Assembly: GCF_009834875.1 (NCBI RefSeq)
Contig: NZ_WVHT01000001.1
Span: forward strand, 682,001 to 746,000
DNA from: Hufsiella arboris
GTDB taxonomy: Bacteria; Bacteroidota; Bacteroidia; Sphingobacteriales; Sphingobacteriaceae
DNA: 64,000 nt
Direction: 5' to 3'
Under the pieces are notes generated by a model that saw nothing but the letters and a program-made list of their open reading frames with translations, was not told the DNA's origin and made no database searches. Of this stretch, positions 51,145-59,487 are shown in pieces (within the stretch, counting starts at the first letter, position 1; the number at the start of each line of letters is the position of its first letter). The position numbers and the translations under genes are program-made.

Positions 51145-52041
51145 ATGGGGCAAAGTAGAACTCCCTTAAGATATCCCGGCGGAAAACAAAAGTTATCACC
51201 GTTTATTTTCGAGCTTTTAAAAGAAAATGATCTGGTTGGCGGCCATTATGTTGAGCCATACGCTGGCGGAGCAGGAGCAGCTATGGATTTACTGTTGAGC
51301 GGAAAAGTTGATAGTGTTCATTTAAATGACTCAAGTTTTGCCGTTTATGCTTTTTGGCGTTCAATTCTTAATAGAACAGAAGAATTTTGTAGGCAGATAA
51401 GGTCTGCATCTTTAACTGTAGAAGAATGGCAAAAGCACAAATATATAATCAAAAACCACAATGAATTTGATGAATTTGAGGTTGGTTTTAGTACTTTTTA
51501 TCTTAATCGATGTAATAGATCCGGGGTTTTAACAGCGGGGCTTATTGGTGGAAATGACCAAAGTGGTAAATGGAAAATGGATGCGCGGTTTTCAAGAAAT
51601 GATTTGATTAAACGAGTTGAGGCAATCGCTATTAACGCTACGTCCATTTCATTAAGTAACCTCGATACTGAAGTTTATTTGAGAGATTACGGAAATCAAA
51701 TGCCTGCTAATACACTTATATATTTCGACCCTCCCTACTATGAAAAAGCAAGTGGACTTTATTTGGATTTTTATAAGAAACAGGATCATTCAAGGTTATC
51801 GGACGTCATCCAGCAACGAGTAAATCAAAAATGGGTGTTGTCTTATGATGGAGCGGAAGAAATTATATCACTTTATAATCAACGAAGACTTTTCCTTTAT
51901 GATTTGCAATACAATGCTTCAACTGTTTATAAGGGTAAAGAAGTATTTATATTCTGCGATGATTTGCGGTTACCAGCATCATCGTGTTTATCATATATTG
52001 ACAGAGGATTACGGAATATTGAAATTGAAATGCCAGTTTAG
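51145..52041 (+). CDS. D12-class DNA adenine N6-methyltransferase (Dam/DpnM-like)
   Basis: 298 aa. Motif I region TPLRYPGGKQKLSPFIFE and YVEPYAGGAGAAMDLL bind S-adenosylmethionine; the catalytic motif IV is FDPPYYEKAS (DPPY). FYLNRCNRSGVLTAGLIGG is the D12-type central stretch. It methylates adenine in a short recognition sequence. Paired with the ParB-like protein (12-base gap). No classical restriction endonuclease gene is adjacent, so any effector would have to be the ParB-like protein. AT-rich compared with prfA and other core genes, suggesting transfer. Confidence 0.92.
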   Translation: MGQSRTPLRYPGGKQKLSPFIFELLKENDLVGGHYVEPYAGGAGAAMDLLLSGKVDSVHLNDSSFAVYAFWRSILNRTEEFCRQIRSASLTVEEWQKHKYIIKNHNEFDEFEVGFSTFYLNRCNRSGVLTAGLIGGNDQSGKWKMDARFSRNDLIKRVEAIAINATSISLSNLDTEVYLRDYGNQMPANTLIYFDPPYYEKASGLYLDFYKKQDHSRLSDVIQQRVNQKWVLSYDGAEEIISLYNQRRLFLYDLQYNASTVYKGKEVFIFCDDLRLPASSCLSYIDRGLRNIEIEMPV

Positions 52042-52212
52042 AAATAAAATTATTTACCAATGATTAACCATGAAATGGCTTCGCGATTAATTTCAACGGC
52101 ATTCTTATCAAAAACAAAATTTTCTCCATCGTTAATGCGAGCTTGCAGCTCGTATTTTTTCATCACAGATTAATCAGAAGCTGGCTCTGCTAAAACTTCA
52201 CAACTGCCAACA

Positions 52213-52287
52213 AACGCGGAGATTCTTCCTCTTCTCTCACATAGCCTTCTGCACGTCAGAGTGACAATAGGGTAGTAAGGCAGTGCG
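52213..52287 (+). repeat. Direct repeat, copy 1
   Basis: A 75-base unit (starting AACGCGGAGATTCTTC and ending GGTAGTAAGGCAGTGCG) recurs at 52631-52701 in the same orientation with a few gaps and mismatches; shared blocks include ATAGCCTTC, CGTCAGA.TGACAAT and TAGTAAGGCAGTGCG. Neither copy has coding potential. Confidence 0.75.
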
Positions 52288-52433
52288 CAATGGAGTTACG
52301 TAAAAAAGCAAAAATCTGACATCCTCGCAAGACGCTAGGACGGAAGGAGATTTAGCTGGCACATGGAACTTCCTTACTAACGACAGTGAAACACCGGTCA
52401 CAGCGAAATTCTTTCCTTCAGGGCTTATTTAAA

Positions 52434-52565
52434 TTAATCTCCTTTCTTGTGCTTATGAGGCTTTAGTGACGGTGTATTTCCGGGACTTTCTTTGTTATCG
52501 TGTTGACGTTTGTCTGGTTTTCCCGTTGATTTAGCAATTCTTTTTGGACCTGGTTTAATTCCCAT
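52434..52565 (-). CDS. Small basic protein (43 aa)
   Basis: A short frame missed by length limits: begins MGIKPGPKRIAKSTGKPDK and ends PHKHKKGD, rich in Lys, Pro, Gly and His, without hydrophobic segments. A good Shine-Dalgarno (AGGAG, 7 bases before the ATG) supports translation, which is notable because Bacteroidota rarely show one. It is otherwise isolated between the two direct-repeat copies. Confidence 0.5.
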   Translation of the reverse strand: MGIKPGPKRIAKSTGKPDKRQHDNKESPGNTPSLKPHKHKKGD

Positions 52566-52630
52566 AATTTCTCCTTTTTACGTTATCTTTTGATTACTAT
52601 AAATTTAAAAATTTTTCGAGCAAACTTATA

Positions 52631-52701
52631 AACGCAAAGATTCTTCTTTTTCGCGCATAGCCTTCACGCGTCAGATTGACAATGAATAGTAAGGCAGTGC
52701 G
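52631..52701 (+). repeat. Direct repeat, copy 2
   Basis: 71-base partner of 52213-52287, same strand, separated by 343 bases that contain the small basic ORF. It begins AACGCAAAGATTCTTC and ends AGTAAGGCAGTGCG. Confidence 0.75.
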
Positions 52702-52789
52702 TATCGACTGGTGCTGATGCCGGTAATTGAACCTGTAAATTTATAACAGGATTATTAAAAAATGTGTAAACTTTTCCAGACGGCACAAC

Positions 52790-52832
52790 CCGTCAGACGG
52801 CAAATCTGCAAGCTGCCTGAGCCGTCAGACGG
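52790..52832. repeat. Repeated CCGTCAGACGG motif
   Basis: CCGTCAGACGG occurs at 52790-52800 and 52822-52832. Each copy is near-palindromic (CCGTC-A-GACGG), so it is a small inverted repeat that occurs twice. Function unknown; could be protein-binding sites or paired hairpins. Confidence 0.55.
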
Positions 52833-53095
52833 GTAATTCCCAATCACCCACCTAACCTCCCTCAAAGGAGGAACCGAATAGTGCAAAAATTCAAACCACC
52901 GGTGATTTTATAATGCAGTGCTGTTGGCAGATGCCGCTTGTACTTTCGACTCACTATTGGAAAGGCTTATTTAAGACCGGCGCATACTGAATCGTTAGCT
53001 TAAGCCGAATAGAAAACCGGCGATGTACTTTATGCCAGGATGAAGCCTTCGACTCCGCTCAGGCTGACGGTTGTATCAATGCAGATTTCTCCTGT

Positions 53096-53160
53096 CGTCA
53101 AAAAGAGGGAAACGTCAAACGCCGTCAAACAACGTCAAACCCGGTCAAACGCTGTCACGG
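53096..53160 (+). repeat. Iteron-like array of GTCAAAC with 10-bp period
   Basis: CGTCAAAC at 53113, 53123 and 53133, GGTCAAAC at 53143 and a degenerate TGTCACGG at 53153, exactly 10 bases apart (one helical turn), with an outlier CGTCAAAA at 53096. It lies 121 bases before the DUF6266 gene. The constant phase suggests cooperative protein binding on one DNA face. The stretch 52042-53280 otherwise holds the two direct-repeat copies, the CCGTCAGACGG pair and the 43-aa ORF. Confidence 0.7.
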
Positions 53161-53280
53161 CCTCCCAAAAATGAAAATTATCACAAAACCCGCTTTACAT
53201 TCGTTCCGGCAGCAGCATCGTACCGGTACAAACGAGCCGCCATAATTAACAGATTCATTAACATTTAAAAATCTCAGAAA

Positions 53281-53919
53281 ATGGGAAAATACAACAAAGG
53301 GATCCTGGGATCCTTTAGCGGAAAAGTAGGTACCGTTATCGGCGCGAGCTGGAAAGGTATCGATTACATGCGTAGCCTCGCCAAGCCGGGCTCACGCACG
53401 GCATCGAATGATCAGATCATTCAGCGGGCGAAGTTCGCCTTAGCCTCAACATTTTTAAAACCTGTAAGCGCATTGCTGACCATCGGCTTTAAGAACGATG
53501 CCAGCAAGCAGACACCCTACAACGTAGCGACCTCGCTTTTTCTGAAAAATTCCATTACCGGTGTTTACCCGGACCTGGAAGTCGATTATGGCAACGTTCT
53601 GATCAGTCGCGGTCCGCTGAGCATTCCAGCCGGTGTGCAGTTAAGTTCTCCGGAAAGCGGAAAGCTGCAGCTTACCTGGGCCGATAACTCTGCCGCAGGT
53701 ATTGCAGCCGGGACCGATAAAGCGCTGGTCATGATCTTTAATCCGGAGCAGCGCAAATACCAGACAGAAACCAATGGGGGTACACGCGGTAGTGGCGGGC
53801 AAGTGCTGGATGTACCGGCTTTCATGGGCGCTGTTGCTCATGTCTGGCTGGCCTTCATCTCACAGGACGGCAAAACACTTTCAACAAGCGTTTACGCCGG
53901 AACAGTAACCATTAATTAA
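53281..53919 (+). CDS. DUF6266-family protein
   Basis: 212 aa. The N-terminus MGKYNKGILGSFSGKVGTVIGASWKG is the DUF6266 signature, followed by beta-rich sequence with SSPESGKLQLTWADNSAAGIAAGTDKALVMIFNPEQRKY. Family members are abundant in Pedobacter and Mucilaginibacter and have no known function; no signal peptide is evident. The gene is followed by a small membrane protein gene, 52 bases downstream. Confidence 0.88.
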   Translation: MGKYNKGILGSFSGKVGTVIGASWKGIDYMRSLAKPGSRTASNDQIIQRAKFALASTFLKPVSALLTIGFKNDASKQTPYNVATSLFLKNSITGVYPDLEVDYGNVLISRGPLSIPAGVQLSSPESGKLQLTWADNSAAGIAAGTDKALVMIFNPEQRKYQTETNGGTRGSGGQVLDVPAFMGAVAHVWLAFISQDGKTLSTSVYAGTVTIN

Positions 53920-53971
53920 TTTTAAACCAAAGCGGCAGGTGGGCACGCCTGCTGCTTTTTAAATTTCAGTA

Positions 53972-54145
53972 ATGAGAAACAAAGATTTTATTGCGAGTGT
54001 AGCCTGCGGCACCTTGGTAAGCACACTGGTTAACTTTAGTGTGGCAGATGCTATCAAAACAGCCATATTTGCCGGTATCGGCGCGTTGGTAAGTTTTTTT
54101 GTAACGCTTATCATGCGACAGCTTACCCGAAAATTCGAAAAGTGA
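53972..54145 (+). CDS. Small membrane protein (57 aa) after the DUF6266 gene
   Basis: Too short for the usual cut-off: MRNKDFIASVACGTLVSTL then a second hydrophobic run AIFAGIGALVSFFVTLIM and the basic end RQLTRKFEK. Two probable membrane helices, holin-like in size and pattern. The ATG at 53972 lies 52 bases after the DUF6266 stop; a terminator hairpin follows at 54171. Confidence 0.6.
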   Translation: MRNKDFIASVACGTLVSTLVNFSVADAIKTAIFAGIGALVSFFVTLIMRQLTRKFEK

Positions 54146-54170
54146 CTGCACTGCCATTTATAAAACATAA

Positions 54171-54193
54171 AAGCCGCTCCACTGGAACGGCTT
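54171..54193. terminator. Bidirectional terminator
   Basis: AAGCCGCTCC - ACT - GGAACGGCTT, a near-perfect 10-bp stem (one C/A mismatch) between the small membrane gene and the convergent prfA gene, with T-rich sequence on both sides. Confidence 0.8.
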
Positions 54194-54222
54194 TCTTTAT
54201 AATATGCACTATAAAATTTTAT

Positions 54223-55296
54223 CTACGCTATCGATCCTTCTTTCATCTTCTCCGCGTTTTCCGCAAATTGCAGGGCATCGATGATTTCCTGTATGTCGCC
54301 ATCCATGATCGCCGGCAGGTTATACAGCGTTAAGCCGATGCGATGTTCGGTAACACGGCCCTGGGGGTAGTTATAGGTACGGATCTTTGCTGAACGGTCG
54401 CCGGTAGAAACCATGGTTTTACGCTTGGCGGCGATATCGCCGTTATGCTTCTGCAGTTCCAGGTCGTACAATTTGTTACGCAGCATTTCCATAGCACGTT
54501 CGCGGTTACCCAGCTGGGAGCGTTCGATCTGGCATACCACTACGATACCTGATGGGCGGTGGGTAAGCTGCACTTTTGTTTCCACCTTGTTCACGTTCTG
54601 ACCGCCGGCGCCGCCTGAGCGGGATGTCTGCAGGTCGATATCGGCAGGATTCAGGTACACGTCTACCTCCTCCGCTTCGGGCAATACCGCTACCGAGGCT
54701 GCAGAAGTGTGCACACGACCCTGGGTTTCGGTGTCGGGTACACGCTGTACACGGTGAACACCCGATTCATATTTTAAGGTGCCGTAAACATCTTCGCCGC
54801 TTACTTTCAGGATCACCTCCTTATAGCCGCCGGCTGTGCCTTCGGTCACATCGATCACTTCGACTTTCCAGCCACGGGTTTCGAAGTAGCGGGTATACAT
54901 GCGGTACAGGTCGCCGGCAAAAAGCGCAGCCTCATCACCGCCGGTACCGCCACGAATCTCGAACATGGCGTTTTTGGCATCCTCCGGATCCTTCGGAATC
55001 AGCATCAGGCGGATGTCGGCTTCCATCTTGTCCTTTTTCTCTAAAAGTTCGTCAAGGTCTGCCTTTGCCATTTCGCGCAGCTCGGCATCACTTTCTTCGG
55101 CCAGGATTTCACGGTTCGCGTCGATATTGCTTACCACGTTGGCGTAGATCTTATATTCGTCGACGATCTTACCAAGGTCCTTATACTCCTTATTGAGCTT
55201 GGCGAACCGCTTCATATCGCTCATCGTTTCGGGATTGCTCAGTTCACGTTCTACCTCTTCCCAGCGTTCCTTTATTGCTTCTAATTTTTCTAACAT
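54223..55296 (-). CDS. prfA: Peptide chain release factor 1
   Basis: 357 aa, usual length. Stop-codon reading region [16 protein letters not shown] (the P-x-T tripeptide is PDT), the GGQ motif in [16 protein letters not shown] for peptidyl-tRNA hydrolysis, and [15 protein letters not shown]. Recognises UAA and UAG. ATG at 55296 is chosen; the frame runs 30 codons further upstream without conserved sequence. Confidence 0.97.
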   Translation of the reverse strand: MLEKLEAIKERWEEVERELSNPETMSDMKRFAKLNKEYKDLGKIVDEYKIYANVVSNIDANREILAEESDAELREMAKADLDELLEKKDKMEADIRLMLIPKDPEDAKNAMFEIRGGTGGDEAALFAGDLYRMYTRYFETRGWKVEVIDVTEGTAGGYKEVILKVSGEDVYGTLKYESGVHRVQRVPDTETQGRVHTSAASVAVLPEAEEVDVYLNPADIDLQTSRSGGAGGQNVNKVETKVQLTHRPSGIVVVCQIERSQLGNRERAMEMLRNKLYDLELQKHNGDIAAKRKTMVSTGDRSAKIRTYNYPQGRVTEHRIGLTLYNLPAIMDGDIQEIIDALQFAENAEKMKEGSIA

Positions 55297-55403
55297 GATA
55301 TCATTTTTAAAAGCAATGGCAGTACTATCATAACAGTCCTGCTTTACATCGCAACCCATAGTTGGAGCATTGCTAAAAACGCACAAAAATACAGTATTTC
55401 AGC

Positions 55404-56198
55404 CTAATTTTCAGCGCTGAGAGCTGGTTTTGACATTTCCATCGCCGAATCCTCTTCGAAGTATTTTAACTCAAGATCCTTCCCGTTAAAAACGGCATAG
55501 GAAGTATAGTTCACCCACTCGCCCAGGTTTAGGTAACGGCTGTTGCCGATGGGGATATCAAGCGGGATATGGCGATGCCCGAAAATCATATAGTCGTAAA
55601 ATGTCTTTTGCAATATTTCCCTGCAGTATATCACCAGCCACTCCTGTTCATCACTTTTAAATTCATGGGGCCGCTTTTTTCCTGCGATGCGGCTGTTGAG
55701 CGACCAATAGTTGGCTATACCGATTCCCAGGTTCGGATGAACACGGGCGAAGAGCCATTGACATACGCGGCTCCGGAAAAACTTTTTCAGGAATTTATAC
55801 TTGGCGTCTCCCGGGCCAAGGCCATCGCCATGGTGCAGGAAAAATTTTCGGCCGTTAAGCTCGATCACCAGTTCATCGGAACAGATCTCTACACCCAGTT
55901 CTTTCGTAAAGTAATCGAACATCCACATGTCGTGATTTCCACGGAATAAAACGATTTTAATGCCGGAGTCGGCAAGCTCGGCAAGCTTGCCTAGGAAACG
56001 TATATAACCTTTCGGGATGGCGTGCTTATATTCAAACCAGAAATCGAAGATATCGCCAAGCAGGTAAATCTCGGCGGCGTCGCGGCTTATCATATCCAGC
56101 CAGCGTACGATCCTGTCTTCGCGTTCGCGGCTTGACGCATAGGAAGGCGCACCCAAATGAAAATCAGAAGCGAAGTAAATGTTTTGCTTTCCAGGCAT
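55404..56198 (-). CDS. lpxH: UDP-2,3-diacylglucosamine diphosphatase (LpxH-like)
   Basis: 264 aa metallophosphoesterase with all five metal motifs: IYFASDFHLG, LLGDIFDFWFEY, FRGNHDMWM, LHHGDGLG and MIFGHRHIPLD. It removes UMP from UDP-2,3-diacyl-GlcN in lipid A synthesis, at the inner membrane face. The start at 56198 (MPGKQNIYFAS) gives the normal N-terminus; upstream codons are not conserved-looking. Confidence 0.93.
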   Translation of the reverse strand: MPGKQNIYFASDFHLGAPSYASSREREDRIVRWLDMISRDAAEIYLLGDIFDFWFEYKHAIPKGYIRFLGKLAELADSGIKIVLFRGNHDMWMFDYFTKELGVEICSDELVIELNGRKFFLHHGDGLGPGDAKYKFLKKFFRSRVCQWLFARVHPNLGIGIANYWSLNSRIAGKKRPHEFKSDEQEWLVIYCREILQKTFYDYMIFGHRHIPLDIPIGNSRYLNLGEWVNYTSYAVFNGKDLELKYFEEDSAMEMSKPALSAEN

Positions 56199-56346
56199 GC
56201 CTGCAAAAGTAAGGAAAGTTTGGATGAGTTTTGACGGTGGAGTTTGAGCAGGGTTTACGTTAATGGCAGCAATATCCTTCCGGTAGTAAACCCGGCATTC
56301 GCGTAAAGCCTTAAAGCTGTACCGCCGCTCGATCGTTGCCACCGAT

Positions 56347-56415
56347 CAATTAAGCTTGCAGCATTGACGGGACTATCGCGGCCGATTGGTACAGAAACCT
56401 GCTTTTCAAAATCTT
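56347..56415 (+). repeat. Dispersed intergenic repeat, copy B
   Basis: Begins ATTAAGCTTGCAGCATTG and matches 13931-13999 over about 65 bases in the same orientation (TAAGCTTGCAGCATT, GGACTATCG, TACAGAA, TGCTTT-CAAAAT). It lies in the gap between lpxH and the M1 peptidase. Confidence 0.6.
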
Positions 56416-56566
56416 ATAAAATGAAGGTCGGGTTACTTATACTTCGTAAATAGCCTGGTTTGATCCGCTTACTTATACAAGAATCCAGTAACATTCTGAC
56501 TGGTTTTTCGTCTTGTTTAGACAGCCGTATAATTTTCGTTTATATTCGCTGATTAAGATCAAACTG

Positions 56567-58438
56567 ATGATGAGAAAACATGTTACTTTAAGCTTGCTGA
56601 TGCTCTGCGCGGCGTCGCCTCTTTTAAAAGCGCAGGAACTCTATATGCCGCGAAATATTAAAGCGGCCTATCAAAAGAACACCCGCTCGGCTGATGGAAA
56701 GCCAGGGAAAAATTACTGGCAGAACCACGGCAAGTACGATATGGCGATTACCGTCGACGCGAAAACGAAGATGGTTAGCGGATCGGAAACAATTCAATAC
56801 ACCAATAACAGCCAGGATACGTTGAAGGGTTTGGTTATCCGCTTTGTAAATAATTTACATAAACCTGAATCGCCACGCGGCGGCCAGGCCAGCCAGGATT
56901 TTTTAACAAGGGGCCTTGAAATAACTTCATTCTCGGTAAACGGTGAAACGTATAACGTTGATGCCAAAAACTGGGGAACAACAGGCGATGTCCGTTTAAA
57001 AAAAGCGCTGCTTCCAAAAACATCAGCTACTGTTAAAATCGACTGGAACTACCCTTTATCAAAAGAAAGCGGCCGTGAAGGGCAGATTGACAGCACAACG
57101 TTTTATGTAGCTTATTCATACCCGCGTGTTTCGGTGTACGACGACTATAACGGTTGGGATCGTCTTCCGCACACCGACAGGCAGGAGTTTTATAATGATT
57201 TTAATGATTATGTCTATTCGGTTAAGGCGCCAAAGAATTACGTTGTTTACGGAACGGGCGATTTCCTGAATCCTGATGAAGTTTTGCAGCCGACTTTCGC
57301 GGATCGTTTAAAAAAATCATACAAATCAGGCGAAATTATCCACGTAGCGAACGCTGAAGAAATGCGCAGCGGAAAGGTTACCAAACAAAATGAATGGAAT
57401 ACCTGGAAGTTCTCGGTAAATAACATTTCTGATGTATGTTTCGGGCTAAGCAATCACTACGTTTGGGACGCTTCAAGTGTGATAGTCGACAGTAAAGCCA
57501 ACCGTCGTACAAGTACACAAGCTGCTTATGATGAGAAAGCGGCCGATTTTCCTGGTTCCGTTGACTGGAGCAATAAAGCCCTGGCATGGTTTTCAACAAA
57601 CTGGCCCGGAGTAGCGTACCCGTTTTCAAAGATGACCGCTTTCCAGGGATTTGCAGATATGGAATACCCAATGATGGTAAATGACTCGTCGACCCCGGAT
57701 CCAAAATTCTCGCAATTTGTGCAGAACCACGAGATCGCCCACACCTATTTTCCGTTTTACATGGGTATCAATGAAACCCGCTACGCGTACATGGACGAAG
57801 GCTGGGCGACAACACTGGAATACCTGATTGGTATCGACCAGATCGGCAAAGATGCTGCTGTTAAAGCTTACAAAGCATTCCGCGTAAATCGCTGGATTAA
57901 TGACCCTTCAACGGAAGAAGATCAGCCTGTTATCGCTATGTCTACGCAATTATCGGGTGCCGGATATGGGAATAACGCCTATGTTAAAGCGTCGTTATCA
58001 TACCTTGCGTTGAAAGATATGCTTGGCGATGACTTGTTCAAAAAAGCGCTTCACACATACATGGATAACTGGAACGGCAAACACCCGATTCCATGGGATT
58101 ATTTCAACTCCATGAACAGCGGATCTGGGCAAAATCTTAATTGGTTTTTCCAAAATTGGTTCTTCAGTAACAACTATATCGATCTTGCAGTTGAAAAGGT
58201 AAACGGAAACACCGTCGTTGTAAAAAACATTGGAGGTTTTGCTGTTCCTTTTAACGTAAATGTGGAGTACGCCGACGGCAGCAAGGAAACATTCCATCAA
58301 ACTCCGGCAGTTTGGAAGGCTAATGAAAAAGCAGCAACGGTCACTTTAAAGTCGTCGAAAAAGATCGCTTCAGTGGTTTTGGATGGTGAAATATTTATGG
58401 ATGCGAAGCCGGCGGATAACAGCTGGAAGGCAAATTAA
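56567..58438 (+). CDS. Exported M1-family zinc metallopeptidase (paralogue 2)
   Basis: 623 aa, signal peptide MMRKHVTLSLLMLCAASPLLKAQ. The catalytic motif is VQNHEIAHTYFPFYMG with the third ligand in YAYMDEGWAT. ADMEYPMMVND is the substrate loop. Shares the beta-domain and C-terminal layout with 19202-21166 (YPRVSVYDDYNGWD, WFFQNWFFSNNYIDLAV) but is clearly diverged. Probable periplasmic aminopeptidase. ATG at 56567 is followed by a second Met. Confidence 0.94.
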   Translation: MMRKHVTLSLLMLCAASPLLKAQELYMPRNIKAAYQKNTRSADGKPGKNYWQNHGKYDMAITVDAKTKMVSGSETIQYTNNSQDTLKGLVIRFVNNLHKPESPRGGQASQDFLTRGLEITSFSVNGETYNVDAKNWGTTGDVRLKKALLPKTSATVKIDWNYPLSKESGREGQIDSTTFYVAYSYPRVSVYDDYNGWDRLPHTDRQEFYNDFNDYVYSVKAPKNYVVYGTGDFLNPDEVLQPTFADRLKKSYKSGEIIHVANAEEMRSGKVTKQNEWNTWKFSVNNISDVCFGLSNHYVWDASSVIVDSKANRRTSTQAAYDEKAADFPGSVDWSNKALAWFSTNWPGVAYPFSKMTAFQGFADMEYPMMVNDSSTPDPKFSQFVQNHEIAHTYFPFYMGINETRYAYMDEGWATTLEYLIGIDQIGKDAAVKAYKAFRVNRWINDPSTEEDQPVIAMSTQLSGAGYGNNAYVKASLSYLALKDMLGDDLFKKALHTYMDNWNGKHPIPWDYFNSMNSGSGQNLNWFFQNWFFSNNYIDLAVEKVNGNTVVVKNIGGFAVPFNVNVEYADGSKETFHQTPAVWKANEKAATVTLKSSKKIASVVLDGEIFMDAKPADNSWKAN

Positions 58439-58450
58439 CAGGGCTCATAA

Positions 58451-58516
58451 AAAACGACACGTCGTTTTACTAAAGAGGACGCGGCCAATTAAGAAAAAGG
58501 ACGCGTCCTTTTTCTT
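58451..58516. terminator. Paired palindromes after the M1 gene
   Basis: AAAACGAC-AC-GTCGTTTT at 58451-58468 and, at 58491-58516, AAGAAAAAGGAC-GC-GTCCTTTTTCTT, a perfect 26-base palindrome. The first lies 12 bases after the stop codon and can end transcription on the plus strand; the second can act in both directions. Confidence 0.6.
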
Positions 58517-58608
58517 CGACGTATGTAACAATGACCGCTTTCAAACACTCGGTTTAAAAAACGTTTTAAGACTGCTTCGTACCTCGCAGTGACGCAATAA
58601 AGAATATC

Positions 58609-59391
58609 TTATTTCTCTTCCAACGGCTCATTATGCAAATGCACCGGCTTTTCGCTTTTCGATTTCATTTTAAGGTTGAGCATTTCGACCAGTACCGAGA
58701 ACGCCATAGCGAAGTAAATGTATCCCTTCGGGATATGCTGCTCAAATGCTTCGGCAAGTAAGGAAACACCGATCAGCAACAGGAACGACAGCGCCAGCAT
58801 CTTCACAGTCGGATGATTGTTAACGAAGTTGCTTATGCCTCCGGCCGAGAACATCATAATAATTACCGCGATAATAACAGCTGCGATCATCACCTCAATA
58901 TGCTGCGCCATACCCACGGCTGTAATTACCGAGTCGAGCGAGAAAACAATGTCGAGTAGCAAAATTTGGGTTATCGTTCCCCAGAAAGACATCGGCGCCT
59001 TGGCAGTATTTTCGTGATCTTCCCCTTCTAATTTATCATGAATCTCGGCAGTACTTTTATAAATCAGGAATAACCCCCCGATAAGTAAAATTAGATCACG
59101 CCCCGAGATAGCTGCCTTTTCCAGGATTTCAGGGTTTGTAACTCCCACCCATTCGCCCATGTTAAATAACGGCGTAGTAAGTGTCATGATCCAGCTTAGC
59201 GATAATAATAGCAATACGCGTGTGATCATCGCCAAACCCAGGCCAAGCTGGCGCGATTTCTTCTGTTGGTTTTGAGGAAGTTTTCCCGAAAGGATCGAAA
59301 TAAAAATGATGTTGTCGATACCCAAAACAATTTCGAGCACCGTTAAAGTGATAAGCGATATCCACGCTTCGGGTTGACTAAGCCATTCCAT
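58609..59391 (-). CDS. TerC-family integral membrane protein (probable metal ion exporter)
   Basis: 260 aa with about seven hydrophobic segments. TerC motifs: EIVLGIDNIIFISIL and the paired acidic LLLDIVFSLDSVITAVG. These two Asp-containing helices are conserved across the family, which includes manganese exporters and tellurite-resistance proteins. A Glu/His/Asp loop (EIHDKLEGEDHENTAK) lies between the halves. Confidence 0.93.
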   Translation of the reverse strand: MEWLSQPEAWISLITLTVLEIVLGIDNIIFISILSGKLPQNQQKKSRQLGLGLAMITRVLLLLSLSWIMTLTTPLFNMGEWVGVTNPEILEKAAISGRDLILLIGGLFLIYKSTAEIHDKLEGEDHENTAKAPMSFWGTITQILLLDIVFSLDSVITAVGMAQHIEVMIAAVIIAVIIMMFSAGGISNFVNNHPTVKMLALSFLLLIGVSLLAEAFEQHIPKGYIYFAMAFSVLVEMLNLKMKSKSEKPVHLHNEPLEEK

Positions 59392-59440
59392 AATTTCCGG
59401 TTACGTATAGTTCCCGAAAATAGGGGAAGCATTCGAATAA

Positions 59441-59471
59441 AAAAACCTTCCGGAGAAGGTTTTTGTGTATG
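59441..59471 (-). terminator. Strong terminator of the ECF sigma/DUF4097 operon
   Basis: AAAAACCTTC - CGGA - GAAGGTTTTT, a perfect 10-bp stem with a run of Ts on the minus strand, 24 bases after the DUF4097 gene stop and 50 bases before TerC. Confidence 0.9.
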
Positions 59472-59487
59472 GTTAATAATAGTTGAT

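Noticed and set aside
46286-53280. Integrative element with tRNA attachment site
   Set aside because: No integrase, relaxase or tRNA sequence seen in the window, so I report only an accessory region.
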